In this document: piece by piece, positions 23,812 to 37,006 of the stretch | How positions within the stretch are numbered: position 1 is the first letter of the stretch | How the letters are laid out: the number at the start of each line of letters is the position of its first letter | Assembly (NCBI GenBank): GCA_021613375.1 | Contig: CM038711.1 | Span: 16,890,194-16,954,193 of the forward strand | Length of the DNA stretch: 64,000 nucleotides | Source: Megaleporinus macrocephalus | Lineage: Eukaryota; Chordata; Actinopteri; Characiformes; Anostomidae | Direction of reading: 5' to 3' | Program-made: the position numbers and the translations under genes | The notes under the pieces: generated by a model | Database searches by the model: none | What the model saw: only the letters and a program-made list of their open reading frames with translations | Told to the model about the DNA's origin: nothing

Positions 23812-24877
23812 GGTTAACAGAAGAAAACAAGTATGTATGTACTATATATGTACTATATTATGTATGTACAATATTAGCCATTGTTTGTGACTAACTGTGA
23901 TAGGAGTACCTTAAATATACATAATTTTGTACAGAATTAGACTAGACAAGTTTTAGAGTTAGCCAGTATGTGAGCTTATGCTGGATGTGGTAAAAATATG
24001 AACTTTAAATATAAATTCTCTTCGTAACAACGACATGAACTACATTTGTTATACATTATCCCTACCAACAATCTCTATTTAGATGCATGACAGCTGAACT
24101 TAAGGAGGATGATCTTCAGTTTTATACAGCCTTACACTGACAGAGTTTAAAAAGAGATAAGATAAAGCTCACTATGATTCTAATGTTATTTTACAAAATG
24201 GTGGTAGTTTGCAAATGGTTACAAAATAAAAATGCTCCCTTTTCTATCAGTACATCTAAATTCATATCACACTGTATCATTCAAAGCCAAAATAAAACAG
24301 CCACCATATATATGCTACATTGCCAAGTGTCTCACCACCCTTCACTCACTGCTCAGAAATTCAGAGACCAAAGAGCAGAAATTCAAATGACTGGTGAGTG
24401 ACAGGTTGCCAGCTTTGACAAGGGTTCACTGCTTACGGTTTCATCACAGACCTCAGCTTGCTTGCTACAGAGCTTGCATATCTTCATCTGGACTACTTAA
24501 AAAGACCAATGTTAACAGCTATTACCAGCACTGAGCACTTCAGTAAAGAAGTAGGCATGCTAAAGAACCAACTCTAGCTGAACAGGATTCTGGATTCTAT
24601 ATGGAATGAGCAATAATAAACAATAGCCTACACAGGTCCCATGCACAATTCTATTACTAAGCATGGAACTTTGTGATTAATTTTAAAGATGGAATGATTT
24701 TAAGTATCTCTTCATCATGTATATCTCAGTCTGTCTCACTGAATTTCACACTAATCTTGGCACTCAGTTCAATGCCCAGATTGAGCTTCTGTCTCAATCC
24801 CACAATGCCTTGGGAAGCTAACAGGTGGCTTAACATTTGTGTGTTCTCTGAGTCCACTGATATGAGTGGTGCAACAC

Positions 24878-24881
<4 letters not shown>

Positions 24882-24948
<67 letters not shown>

Positions 24949-24965
24949 GTCTCTATCTATCTGTC

Positions 24966-25020
<55 letters not shown>

Positions 25021-25022
25021 CT
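24882..25022. repeat. Compound (TC)n-(TCTG)-(TATC)n microsatellite
   Basis: A TC run (24882-24944) passes through tctg/tcta units into a (TATC)n run to about 25020. The ORFs here are low-complexity artefacts. Confidence 0.98.
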
Positions 25023-25529
25023 GTATTATACATGCGTACAGAAACATTCATATTCATATATAAATCTATGAATGTCATACTAATAAGTACATACTTGCAG
25101 ACATCAACACATACATACACACATACATGCATAATGAATGATGCTGTGTGTTAACACAATCTCTACTCTCCTCGTCCATCTGTCCTCTTCTCCCTCCTCC
25201 ATTTTGCCACCTCTCAGTCGTTCTTGTTTTTCCTTCTGATGTCTTTTCATCTGTTTCCTTTCTCACCTTGCACCACCATCTCTCCACTATGTCCTTGTGT
25301 CTTCTCACTGGTGGGTATGTAGGTTTGATTTTGCTGGGCAGACCTGTCAAATTCTAGGATGTGTGTTATTCTAAGAGTGTTATTAGGTCAGATTGTGCAA
25401 ATCTGACATGTTTTTATAAAGCTGCTTCTTCTCTGTATTCCCAGTGCTTCCAATAGTTCACATGTTTTCAGTCACAAGGGAATTGATTTCTCCTGTGTTC
25501 CAAAACAGACACTGTTAGTGATTTCAATT

Positions 25530-25536
<7 letters not shown>

Positions 25537-25579
<43 letters not shown>
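25537..25579. repeat. (TG)n microsatellite
   Basis: Uninterrupted TG run of 43 bases. Confidence 0.97.
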
Positions 25580-25581
<2 letters not shown>

Positions 25582-27030
25582 CAGCATGTAAGTAAGAGAG
25601 AAAGGCTAAGAAAGAAAAAGAGATGAGGCTCTCTTGGCTACTCTGCTGTTGAAGCGTAGGCTGCAGCTGCATGTGTGTGACCTGAATGTAGCATGTGTAG
25701 ATAAAGAGCACTGATATAAAGGCTGTGAAAGAACTGTGTGGGCTGCTTTCTCTCCACTGCATCTAAGATAAGATACTACAACTTTAAAGAAAATGTAGTA
25801 TATGCACTGGATTTCACATTCATATGGGGAAAATAAAAGACTTTTTTGAGATTTGCTTTAGTTTCTCATGTTCAGTTTAGGTCCAATTCAGAGCTGTTTT
25901 GTTGCTTGAGTGCAGTGTTGTCATATTGCCAAGACTTGTCTTCTCTTTCTCTTTCTACTGGCCTCTGGTCAGGCCTTTAAGTCTTTTGTAGTTACATCTT
26001 CCCCAGTGCACTTTCAGTTTCTATTCAAATTTTAATGTTCCTCCTAGTAAAACAGAAGAGGCCAGAAAACACTGAAAATGTCTACTCATCTGTCGAAGAA
26101 GTGAGGTCCTGTGATGCACTCTCCACAGATGTAAATGGCTGAATGTAGAAAGCAATACCTTTGGGTTTTTCCTTTCCAGAAACTTGCTCCTAAACTTGCC
26201 AGATCTAAAAGGTGCATCCATCTGGAATAGACATCTGCAGAAGTCTGTTTATGTAAGATAAAGGAGAGTGATTTTAATGACCTGTATTTCATGGAGGGGG
26301 TGTGCAATGAACATACATTGTGCACTCTGTGACGTGTTGCTGTTTGGAAAAATTCCAGCTGCTGCTTTGATAATTATGTTTTGGTGCCTGCTGGCATAGC
26401 GCTGTCGTAACCAAGTCGGCCCTGTCGCAATGGATGTCTGTATGTATGCGTTTGAGATGTGGATGTAGACCCACATTCCTCAGGCCTGCCTCTTTCTCCC
26501 CTGTCTCAACTGTTTTACATCCACTCTGATGTGCATGTCACTGGGACACCTCCACCAGCTAGGCCTTCTCTATGTTTGTTTGTAAAACTCCACTGGGAGT
26601 GCTGGTCTGTGGGTGTCAGAAATTAGCACAAGTCAAATCAGATTAATTAATCGTGAGTTCTTGCAATTAGCCAAGGAGTCATGTCAAATTAAAAATCAAA
26701 TTAGCACTGACGCCTCCCAGGAGGGCTCTGCTGAAGGCGCCCAGTATTCCAGTTCAGTCAGTACTAAAACAAGAGCACTGGGGCATTGTGTGACTTTGAA
26801 CACTTTATTTTTTGTACTTAGTTTTTTTCTTGTACTCAATTCACCGTCCTTATACATGCCTATTAGTATTCATGCAGATAACAAAGGCATGACAGACTTA
26901 GAGTGGTGAAATGGGCTGTGTCTCGCTCCGGTTCAAGCAAGGACATAGGAAAAGTTCAGTGCATTTGTGCAAAAGTTGGAAACCTTTTGAAGGAAAAAAA
27001 TGCATTCTGCCATTACAAATGACTACGTTT

Positions 27031-27971
27031 ACAGTGCAATCCACAAATATTGGCACCCCTGGTAAACATGAGTAAAACATGTAGTAAAAACAATTTTTTT
27101 TTTGCTTTTGCTCTTTCATTCAAAATATTAACAAAAATCTAACATTTATTTGAAATACAATGAAACACTATTATAAAAGGAATTGTTCATTTAATACTTT
27201 GAGCAGCATGACTTTGCCAAGATAAGAGTCTTCTCCTAAAATGATTGAAGAGACTAGAAAATGCATGGCAAGTGATCTGAGACTATTCCTCTATACACAA
27301 TCTCTCTTTTAGATTCTGACTCCTCCTGAGCTCATTCCATGGTTTTTCTATGGGGTTTAGGTCAGAGGTCTGGGATAGCCATGGCAAAACCTTGATTTGC
27401 TGTTCAGTGGACTATTTTCTTTGCTGTATCTTGAGGGAGTCTGGGATCTTTCCTTTTGGAAGAAAAACAGCCCCACAACATCACAGACTCCATACCATGC
27501 TTCAAAATGATGAGACACTTTCTGTCACCTTTGTGTCTGCAACAAATCCACCTTTTTGTCAAACAAAAAAGCAAACAAAAACAAAAAAAGTCATTGCCAA
27601 AAAAGTTCTGTTTTGAAGTATTTGGCAAACTGTAGAGACAGCAGAGGCTTTCTTCTGACAACCCTCCCAAGCAGCTTGTGGGTGGTTATAGAAGTTTTTT
27701 TTAGATCTTTTTTCCAAGACCTAACTACGGCCTGCAGTTGTCCAGCTACAATCCTTACTGAATGTTTGCCGTTTAAACCATCCGCCTCACAGTGCGTGGG
27801 GTCAATGTAAACTTAGATCTTTTTCCTGGCAGATTATAACTGCATTAAGCTTTTGTTGTCCTTATATTGGAATGGGCATTTATAACTGTTACCTTCTAGC
27901 AATTTGCTGATTTGTGCAGCTCTACAATCCTTTTGACATGCATCACTGCTGTTTCCTCTGGTCTTTCTCAT
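27031..27971 (-). pseudogene. Tc1-like transposon remnant with transposase pseudogene
   Basis: The left end at 27031 reads acagtgcaatccacaaatat followed by tggcacccctgg, a Tc1-type terminal repeat. On the reverse strand a transposase start at 27971 reads MRKTRGNSSDACQKDCRAAQ, then ISKLLEGN, the helix-turn-helix N-terminus. Farther on, an 88-codon open piece (27404-27670) contains ILKHGMESVMLWGCFSSK, the conserved block after the first catalytic residue. The family differs from the copy at 23 kb. The inverted right terminus is not visible in 27970-28200, so that end seems lost. Dead copy. Confidence 0.8.
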
Positions 27972-30900
27972 AGTGATCAGTGATTAAGGAAATTGGGTTC
28001 TGTGTCACTACAAATTAATTTTTTCTTGCTAACTATTTATTTGACCCTAATAATATGTAAGGTGAGTAATATGTAATATGGGTGAGTAACAGGTGAATGT
28101 TTTGTTAGGAATGATTAAATAAGATGCAAAACATTTTCACTTGATGTATCTGATTGGTTTTCTTTGTATTGAAACCTCTTACACTCACACTTTGCCTTTG
28201 ATACTTAAAGTTTTAAAATCAGACTTTCTTTTCTTTTACCATTCGCACAGGCAGATCTCTGATCTCTCTAACATTGATTGAGACAATTATGAGGCTAGGA
28301 TTACATTTTATTTAATTTAACAAATTGACTGTCTTTTGAGTCAATTTTAATGTTTGTTTGGTAGAACCAATACTATGTGACTGTCATACTCCTTTTTTCA
28401 TAGTAACTGCAAATATAAAGGCTTCTGACAAGTAACTGAGGATGTATACTGATTCTGGCGTTTTTCCTTTTTTTCTGAAATATTTGGGGTTTTTAAAAAG
28501 GTTTTTAAAAAATTCAATTACTTTGTGGTAGTTAACTGTAGGTAGTGAAGCAGGGATATTGGTGGATTGATCCGGAAGACCAAAGTTGATCACTACCTGA
28601 TCACAGTTTTGGACAGGGGTGAGATATAATGGTTCAGACGGAACGGATATGTATAAGTTGAGATACTAAAATAATAATTTGTTTTCCTCAAAAATGGAGC
28701 AGACACACATTTGTGCACACAGAGCTTTTAATGTAAGCTGAGCTTCTGTCCATTCATACAGCAAACACTCAAGTTCCCACAACAGCAGGCTGCTCCCCCA
28801 CCCCTGGCAGCCTGCACCAAAAATGCTACCCACAGCTTCCTCTTGGCAACACCAAAAACACCCCTGCCTTTTCCATGGCAATACCAGTGTCCAGTGATTG
28901 GCAGCTTTTAACATGGACCAATAACATTGTAGAACAGTGTTGCCATGAAGTCAGGGAGTCACTGGAACCCCACCATCCACTCAGCTGACCTCAAGAGTCA
29001 GTTTCTCAGGCAGCCAAAGCAACAATGGATCTTTAAAACGGTTCATTTGGCTGTATTGAGCATTGCCACATACTACACACTGTGTTCCTATGGGAGGCCA
29101 CAACAGGCCACAGCAGAACAAAGACTTAGCGGGTTTCAAATATGCTTTCATCGTGCTCCGATAGGTTTTGTTTTTCATTATGACAGCCTTCTGAAGCCAG
29201 CACAAGTATCTGATACAAGGTACTCACAATGAGCCCAGTAATTTACATACTGTATGCCTGCTGATAAATATTTATGGCTCACATTTTCATTATGGTGGCA
29301 GTATGATGTATGAAGCGAAGGCAATGTGAAGGCAGAGACCAAACGCTTGACACATGCACACACTCACAACCACAGACATGCATACAGTAATTGAATGAAC
29401 AAGGATCATAAATAAAGCAAAACTGACAAAGAGACGGAGACTACATTGGCTTCATATTGACAGTATACTTATAATCACATTTCCTATGCCCTCTAGTTTG
29501 TTTTCCACATTGCTTGTTTATTCCTTGCCATGATTAGATTCATGTGTTTTTGTATTTGTGACTGGCTGTAAACAGCAGCAGTTGTTTCACTGAGATGGGA
29601 GACAAATCATCCCAAGGTGAAAAGAAACCTTTTCTATACGTGGCATGCTGGAGCTCTGGGCGACACTGACAGACAATTAGATGCACCTTGCAATTCTGGT
29701 CAAAACCCTGTCTGTCATATGTGCAGGCAAGCTGCACCACAGCTGCCAGTTTTAGTAAATAAACGGTGGATATAGCACAGAGCCAAGACTTGAATTTCTA
29801 AATACATGTTAAGCAGTATTTGAGACATAAATTTAATTAAAAATTTGCATAATGGCAACTATTCCAACTGATACTGTGGCTGTTTGGCCTAGGCTAATCT
29901 TAGAATTTTTTCTCCCTGACTCCCCATTATAATGAACAGCAGTGAGAAAGATGGGGATGAGGGTCTAGAAAATGTGCCAGTTTGTGCCATCCAAAGCCCA
30001 TCTGCTCTCTCCCTCCATCTCATTTTCTCTCTATGGTTGTTTTTTTTTACATGCAGTGGATTTTTCAAATGATATAGGGGAAAATAATAATTAAAAAAAA
30101 AGATCAAAGGTGATTAAAAAAAAGATCATGGACAGGCGTAAAATGAAATATGGTGTAATAAGAACAACATGACATTGAAAAGAGTTTTTTTTTGGCCTTA
30201 CTAATTGACAGTGTAAACATGTAGAATCTGAGCACACAGCACATATCTTGCGAATGTAAACTCTTTTTGAAGCATATCTTAGTAAAGCACATCATAGCAT
30301 ACATGCTCAGGGCTACTTGTCAGCACATACACTTGCAGTCTGGTCATCAACTGGACATTTCTCAAAAGCAAGCAGTCCCTTAGAGACACTTTAGTCTTTT
30401 ACTAATGAAAAAAGGTAGCAATTTTTTTTTGGAGGGGGTTTCAGCTGACATTCATGGAGATCTCCACCCAAGACCCTCCCCTAATCTCAACCTTTTACAA
30501 CCCCCCATATGCAGTTCTTGTTGTCATGTGTGTGTGTGTGCAAGCATTAATTTAGCCATAGCACGGGTGGGCCAGCCATGGAGAGTGCTACCGTGGGAGT
30601 TAGGGAGTTAGGGTCATTTTTAACGGCCATTAATCATGGGAGACAGCTCTGAAGTGTTCAATCTGCATGTGAAAGAAGATTTTAAAATCATAAGTTTCTT
30701 TACAAAGACTGGTGGTGTTTTTAGGAGGCAAATCAAATAGACACCACCACCTTGATTCTGGGCCTTCAACAGTCATTACAGCTGAGAAATAAGCAAAAAG
30801 CAGACATTGAACAAAGCAGGCTCATTAGACAATAAAGCCATATAGATAATGAAATGTGTCTGGGCATTTAATATGACAATGGATTGCTGACCCAGATTTT

Positions 30901-32601
30901 GTATCTCTGGGAAAGACGTTTTGCTTTTTGTAGTTTAGCTTTAAACATAACTATAACACTGCAGACATAGTAAGTATGTCAACAATTCTTTCAAATGTAA
31001 ACCTACATATTTTCCCATAGGAGGTTGAGTGGATTAAATGAAATTGATCTTTTCCTTTTCCTTTGGGCTTGTTCTCCATATGTATCGCCTACTTCAAAAC
31101 ACAGCATGGTGAGCATTGCATTTAACTTTTTCACTATAAAGATTACATTTTAATGAGTCATGTTTGAAGCACCACACAACGGTAAGTAATACAGCTGTGC
31201 TGTAATTTAATTGTATTCAGTTCTGACATGAATTCATGTATGCAACATGTTATTATGGTAAAGCAGTTCCATGTATTCCATGTAAGACTAGTGATTTTAG
31301 GGAAAAGATTGGGTTATTTTGGTTTCATTGGGAGCTAGAAAATTGCCTAGAGTGTATTTTGTGATTGCAACAGGGAATAAGAGCTGGCATTTCTGGCTGC
31401 TATTTCCCAGAGTGCATTTTTCATATTTTTTCATCGCCTCAACCTAAAATGCTCTCTTTCTCCCCCCCCAACTCTCTCTCTTGCTCTCTCTCTTTCACAC
31501 ATTTACACACTGCTTCTTGATATTTCTCTCAGTTTTAATGTAAAATCATAATCCCGTTTAGTGAAGCCTTAATGTCATTCAAGTGTAACTGTATAAATTC
31601 ATTCACCCTGGCACCTTTTAGCAGAAACAGTCACTAAAGGAAATTTAAAATGTTTATTACAAAAATCAATCATCTTTCTTCTCGTACTCTTGTGTGCTCT
31701 TTATTTGTAATTTGAGATATGTTACTGCTGTAGAACATGGACTGACAGATTGCTGTAATAGTATGAACTCTATATAGTAATAGTATGAACACCTAGTTGA
31801 GACCACTCTGTTGAATTAACTGAAACTGCAGTCCAGTAAAAAAACAACAAACTTTATATTCATAACTTAGACATTTACAAAGATTATGTTGTGCTCTCTT
31901 GAGCACAATTCATTAATAAGAATAGCAGCATACTAAATGTATACAAAATCCACAAGGTATTTTCTGTTGGGAGGTCGCTGCTCCAAACACTTACCGCTAC
32001 GTTTTGTCTTGTGAAATGAATGCTTACAACTTCTTTTCAGTGTTGCTCTCACTACTGAAGCAGTTACTGCCAGAATAATATTTGGTACACTTTTAGGGGA
32101 ATTCTTATCATTCTGGTAATTATGAAAAGAAATGTTCAATCATTGGTATAGGGTCACTCAAAGCAAAGGTATTATATTGTGAGCCAATTAAACTCCTTGC
32201 AAAATCCCAGTATTACAGATAGAGACCAAAGCCTAGCTCACCTAATAAATCCTTTATTAAATTTGATCAATTGTGAGTAAAAAGGAAAAAAAAAGATGTT
32301 GTCTATTTATATTTAGCTTTAGTGCCATTGACAACACAAGAGACCACTGATATGTAAAGACAGGCCCTTAGTAATACTGTGTAAACATGGAGGAGAGACT
32401 AGTGACTGCACTCTACAGGAAAGCAGAAAAACATATTTATTACATAGTATGCCATACAACATTAACGTTAGTTTTAGAGAATGATTAAAACAACTGATTG
32501 ACTGATATGACACTGTGGTGTTCAGCAGCATAGGCTCACATGCCAGTTGTTCTATGATCTATTTGTCCTTCATTGTTTTGCTTTCACACTTATAATGAAT
32601 G

Positions 32602-32603
<2 letters not shown>

Positions 32604-32639
<36 letters not shown>

Positions 32640-32691
32640 TCTCTCTCTTTCTCTTTCTCTCCCTCACACACACACTCTCTCTCTTTTTCTC
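32604..32691. repeat. (TC)n microsatellite at the exon 3 acceptor
   Basis: A TC run, pure to about 32634 and then interrupted by ccct, ttt and cacaca, ends directly at the cag of the exon 3 splice acceptor and so supplies its polypyrimidine tract. Confidence 0.95.
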
Positions 32692-32693
32692 AG

Positions 32694-32829
32694 GAGTAAT
32701 GTCAGAGCGGCAGTTTGGGACTCAGTTTGTGTGCAGTGTGGTGGCATCTCATGTCAGTCATCTACCCACAACCAGTCTCAGCTTTGTGTGGATCGCCCCA
32801 CCGCCTGGCACAGGCTGTGTGAATTTTCT
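32694..32829 (+). CDS. reln: reelin exon 3 (reeler domain, middle part)
   Basis: This internal exon is 136 bp. The acceptor reads ctttttctcag and the donor gtaagt. Exon 2 supplies the first base of the opening Gly codon; the exon ends with two bases (CT) of a codon that exon 4 completes, so the downstream intron is phase 2. The peptide runs [20 protein letters not shown] and continues to [13 protein letters not shown], a near-identical match to vertebrate reelin. Two cysteines are visible (FVCS and GTGC); from memory of human reelin both take part in reeler-domain disulfides. The human Asn-Leu-Ser glycosylation sequon (annotated near Asn141, recalled) is Ser-Leu-Ser here. The acceptor's pyrimidine tract is the end of a CT microsatellite starting at 32604. 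A longer ORF overlapping this exon in another frame is a chance frame. Confidence 0.96.
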
Positions 32830-33819
32830 GTAAGTGTGCTGTCAGCATGGAAACCTGCATTGCCTAGGCACCTGTATTACCTGAAAATTTTTACCTAGCT
32901 ATATAACATATAAAGAATATATGAAACTTCTAAGAGGCATGTTGTAACCTGAAAATGATATTTGGCTTTGAGTAAAATATTTTTTTAAGTAACAAACTCA
33001 CTGTTCTGGTCTGGCAATTTGTAGTGTTGTATAGAGATATTTGCACACAGAGAGCTTAATGTTGTTTCTTTTGTAACTGACTAAATATGGATCAAGAACA
33101 TGTTATCATATTATGAAATGGTAACTGGAGCCCCAGCAAACATCAGAAATCATTCTCCATTACAATAACGGTTGTAATGTCTTTCTCTCACCATTATTTC
33201 TTATCTACATCATCATGTATTTCTCATTGCACATCCTTCTCTTTTCTCTTCACAGCCTATCACTAAAAACTTGGTAATGATAATCAGACAAAATGTAATT
33301 AGCAAATGTTTACTTGAAAGACAAGCTGGTGTTGCATTCACCCACCTTTTGAAGTTAAAGGCCTTTCGACATACAAAAAGGTGTAATTATTGACCTTGTT
33401 CATGTCAAGAGAAACATGCATAGTCAGAGTTTATACTGAGGGCAGCCGGACACGCTCAGTTGTTAGAATCTGAATAATAGAAGTCAAATTGTAACACAGG
33501 TGGTTAAACCTGTAGATATTTGTTAAACTTTTTAAAGTATTAAATATGTTTAATATATATATATATATGTTTTATTCCAGTTATCTCTCAGCTGGCTACT
33601 TTAATATAGATATCAATAAGCATATGCGTAACCCAAATAAAATTATTCATTGTTTTTGGAGGTACATGGCTCATGTGGGAAGCTAATATAGGCTTCCTTG
33701 TCAGTAATTCTGTCGTGCTCTGATTTGTTTTGTCTGAACATGCTGAGGAGGAGTGTGAATCTCCTTTGCCTAAGATCTACCACACATACATGCTGTCACA
33801 AATGCATTCATACTTGTGA

Positions 33820-34210
33820 ACATAAATATAGTGCAGCCAGGTAAGAGATAGCAATACTAAATACGATAACAAATACAAATAAAATACAATAAAATAAAAA
33901 AGGCATAATTATTGAAAAAAAACTTTGTACAGCGATTGTTAATTGGTGCAATGGCACAAGCCAAAAAAAACTTGTTTGGCTAGAGAACCTGCTTGAAGAA
34001 AATGAGTGATACAGGTGATAAAGGAGGTGTGACGGGTGAGCGATGAGTTACTCGGAACGCTGCTGTGTGTAAATACTCTGCTGGCCTTTCTAGGTAATGG
34101 AGTGAATGTTGGTGTCCCACATTAGGTCCCTGGTGATTTCTAGGAACTCTACTGTGCACTCTATTAGCTCCATATATTGTGTCCAGACACCCTTAACTGA
34201 ACAGTGTTTC
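33820..34210 (-). mobile_element. LINE fragment, reverse strand
   Basis: The reverse complement reads EITRDLMWDTNIHSIT, then KGQQ and later SHLLYHLYH. The first phrase matches the post-RT segment of LINE ORF2 (SEDLTWSxNT...KKAQQRLYFLR type). The middle is deleted. The family is not determined more closely. Confidence 0.45.
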
Positions 34211-35184
34211 TTGTCAAAGCTGATCAGCTGCCCATCCATTCCAGTTTGATACTGTCAAAAAATATTCCTAATTGACAGAAGACATGACCGTAACTAGCTA
34301 TAGATATAGCTATAGTACTAGCTATAGGTTTTCACTCATTTTGTCTTAGTTGATGATATTTAATGTGCAAATGTTCTGATAATTTTGCTGTGTTTAAAGA
34401 CTTGCGCTGCTTTGTCAGTTGATTTGAGTTTTTTCCAAGATATGTGTTTCTTGAAGATCCAGTACACTAGTGGCAGTTTATTACACAAGAAAATGTGACT
34501 AAAAGTGAAAAAAATTGAAGATCAGCTAAAGCCTAATTCTCACCAAGTGATATCAGAAAATAGGCTATATGTCACAGGAAAGCTATGTCCTAACAGGGGC
34601 CAGTGTAATGTCTGAGATTGACAAAGATCTCTGCTTGGCCTGAGACATCTCACAAGTGGCAAAGTATGAATATTAGAGTAAGGCTCTCAGTTTGTCAGAC
34701 TGTGAATGTTAAAACTAGTTAAACATGGGGTTACTGGGGTTATTATGTTAGTGCTAATGCCAATGGTAATGCACATAAGTATTTTTGGCAGTTGTAGATT
34801 AAACAGAGATGGGGACTGTATGTTCTTGTAAAATATATAACTGACATTTACAAACATTTTACCTTTTATGTTTACAGCTTTTTTACAGTTTTCCATCAAC
34901 AAATATCTCTGGCATAGAACAGGAATAGCTACTTTTTATTACTTTTTAACAGTCTGCAGACAGAAAACAATTGGCTTATGAGTAGGTGATGTGACAAAAA
35001 TGTAAGCATGATATTTAAAGACCACTAGAAGTGGTACATTCTTTTCTTATGTACAATAACTGTATGTACAATAATTAATTATTTCCAATATTATGCATAG
35101 TTAGCTGCACTAAATTCAATTTAAAAAGCCTAAGAATGTTCTTTGTAATTACCCAGCAGTTATAGCCAATGTTTGGATTAAGGC

Positions 35185-35210
35185 AATAATAATAATAATA
35201 ATAATAATAA

Positions 35211-35241
<31 letters not shown>

Positions 35242-35257
35242 AAGAATAATAATAACA
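35185..35257. repeat. (AAT)n-(AAG)n-(AAT)n microsatellite
   Basis: AAT units change to AAG units near 35213 and back to AAT near 35246. Confidence 0.97.
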
Positions 35258-36329
35258 ACATTTTATTAATTATTAATGTATTAATTAATATATGGAGTAC
35301 TTATCATACCAATGGCAGCACAACATGCTTTACAGACAGTTCTCATTAATAATGACATAAATGTAGTGATAATGTCTTTAGAAATGTATTCTGTAATGCA
35401 GTATGATGCCATTTATCATGTTTATGATGAATATGGTTGTATTGCCCAACTTTAGTTACAAGCTACTGTACAAGCTAGTGGATAGATCAAGACTCCACTA
35501 AAGGCCTATAGTCATTTCAAATGGATGATTTCGTTATGAATTTATAGGGTAATATCCACGAGCAAAAAATTGCAGACTTTCTGGAAATTCACAAAAAATT
35601 CACAGTGTACACCCATAACCTAGATTACTGACAGAATTTTACAACCTTACAGTCTTTTGCACTTTCTTGTTAATGTTGTTAATTTGTGGGGTGTGTGTCT
35701 GAGCAGAGAAGCAGCAGGGTCAAGGCCAGGGTCATTATTGAAGCAAGATGTTTCTGAATGCTAAGGATTTGCATTTAAGTGTATGGCAATATTTTTTATT
35801 TGCTTTTCTTTGTGGTTGTATAGTGGGTTATTCGATGCTGTGGTCCTGCTGACATAAAAAAACACATACATTTAGCCTTATCTGCTCATTATAGACCCGT
35901 CAGAGACATCTCTGTAATGTATGCTCCTCCTACGTATTAGTTTTGTATCACTAGTCTGATTAAAAAACCCAGAGCTCTAATTTGACATGTCATCCATGAA
36001 GCCTGTTAATTACATTATTTTTCAAGAGCTTTGCAAAGAACTGACGTCTTTGATCACAAAAGGGCTATAAACAATAATCCAAGTGGGCACATTATGATGA
36101 TGTTATTCTAGTGCAGGGTGAGGCTCTACTTTAGTAGACACAGGAATGGAAACCCAGACCTTGTTTTGAATATTTGAATATAAGTTTACAAATGGAATAT
36201 ACACTGACAAGTAATGTACCTTTGAGCTGGCAAATGGCAAAATGCAGTTTGCTTATATGGTCTCCACATGCATATGTTCAACTCCAGGAAAGACAAGAAA
36301 AAGGGAAGGTTTAGGTAACTGGTTTTGTT

Positions 36330-36860
36330 GACTGTGATGTTTGCACAGGTTTTGGGATTCTGTTCTGTGGAGCAGTAAAACAAAACTTTTCAGGGCTATG
36401 GATCAGCGTTATATTCGGAAGAGGAAGCTAATAACACCCTGCCTACATCGAAACATGGTGGTTTTGTGGTGATGCTTTGGGGCTGCTTTGTTTCTTCTGC
36501 AGTGTGTGGAAGGCAAGATAGATTCAAGTATCTAGAAATCATGGGCCCATCAGGAATGAGCTAAGGTTTCTCAGGAACGCTCCCAGAAGCTGATGTCTGG
36601 TCATGAATTATGTTTGCAGCAGGTCTTAACAGCAAAAGGGAGCTTTACTAAGTAGTAAAGACATTTGTCATGAAGGGGTTGAATAATTCTGAGACTGCAG
36701 CTAAAAATAGCATTTTGTGTTTAATTTGGAGAAACCTCTTGTCATATTAGTTGTGTTGAGCTATTTAAATTGTTAATGTGTATTAGATTTTTTGCAAACC
36801 AATTTTGCAATGGTGGTTGAATAAGTTTTGTTGCTATAGAACCAGTATGGTGATTTCCTT
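36330..36860 (+). pseudogene. Tc1-like transposase remnant
   Basis: The forward reading gives FWDSVLWSSKTKLFRAMDQR, then YIRKRK and, after a frame change, MLWGCFVSS. This is the Tc1 block around the first catalytic Asp, normally WSDETK; here the Asp-Glu pair has become Ser-Lys. The downstream ttgaataattctgagactgc and gcaaaccaattttgcaatgg segments look like the 3' end of such an element. Terminal repeats are not clear. Confidence 0.65.
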
Positions 36861-37006
36861 TCCAGAAATTATTGTGCAATCTGTGATGGCCTAGAGGTCC
36901 CTGAGGGTCACCTTTTGCATCGTAGAGTTAAGACACAACAGTTGTCTAAATAGAAGTAAAAGATCTATCACATCTGATGTATGTGTGTAAGTGCTCATGT
37001 TCCAAA

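Larger units (their letters stand above)
12240..32693 (+). other. reln: reln intron 2 (complete, 20454 bp)
   Basis: Phase 1 intron, gtaagt to ttctcag. It carries the window's largest repeat, the Tx1-type LINE with its solo LTR, plus an L2-like LINE scrap (15020-15365), two reverse-strand Tc1 pseudogenes and several microsatellites. The stretches 12250-15000, 15620-16680, 23820-24870, 25600-27020 and 28200-32600 show no element I can name; part of the 26.6 kb region looks like a conserved noncoding block. Confidence 0.85.

Noticed and set aside
24945..25022. CRISPR-like short repeat array
   Set aside because: It is a TATC microsatellite without spacers, and the genome is vertebrate.
32599..32898. 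99-codon ORF covering exon 3
   Set aside because: It starts in the CT repeat and reads exon 3 in a different frame from the reelin frame.
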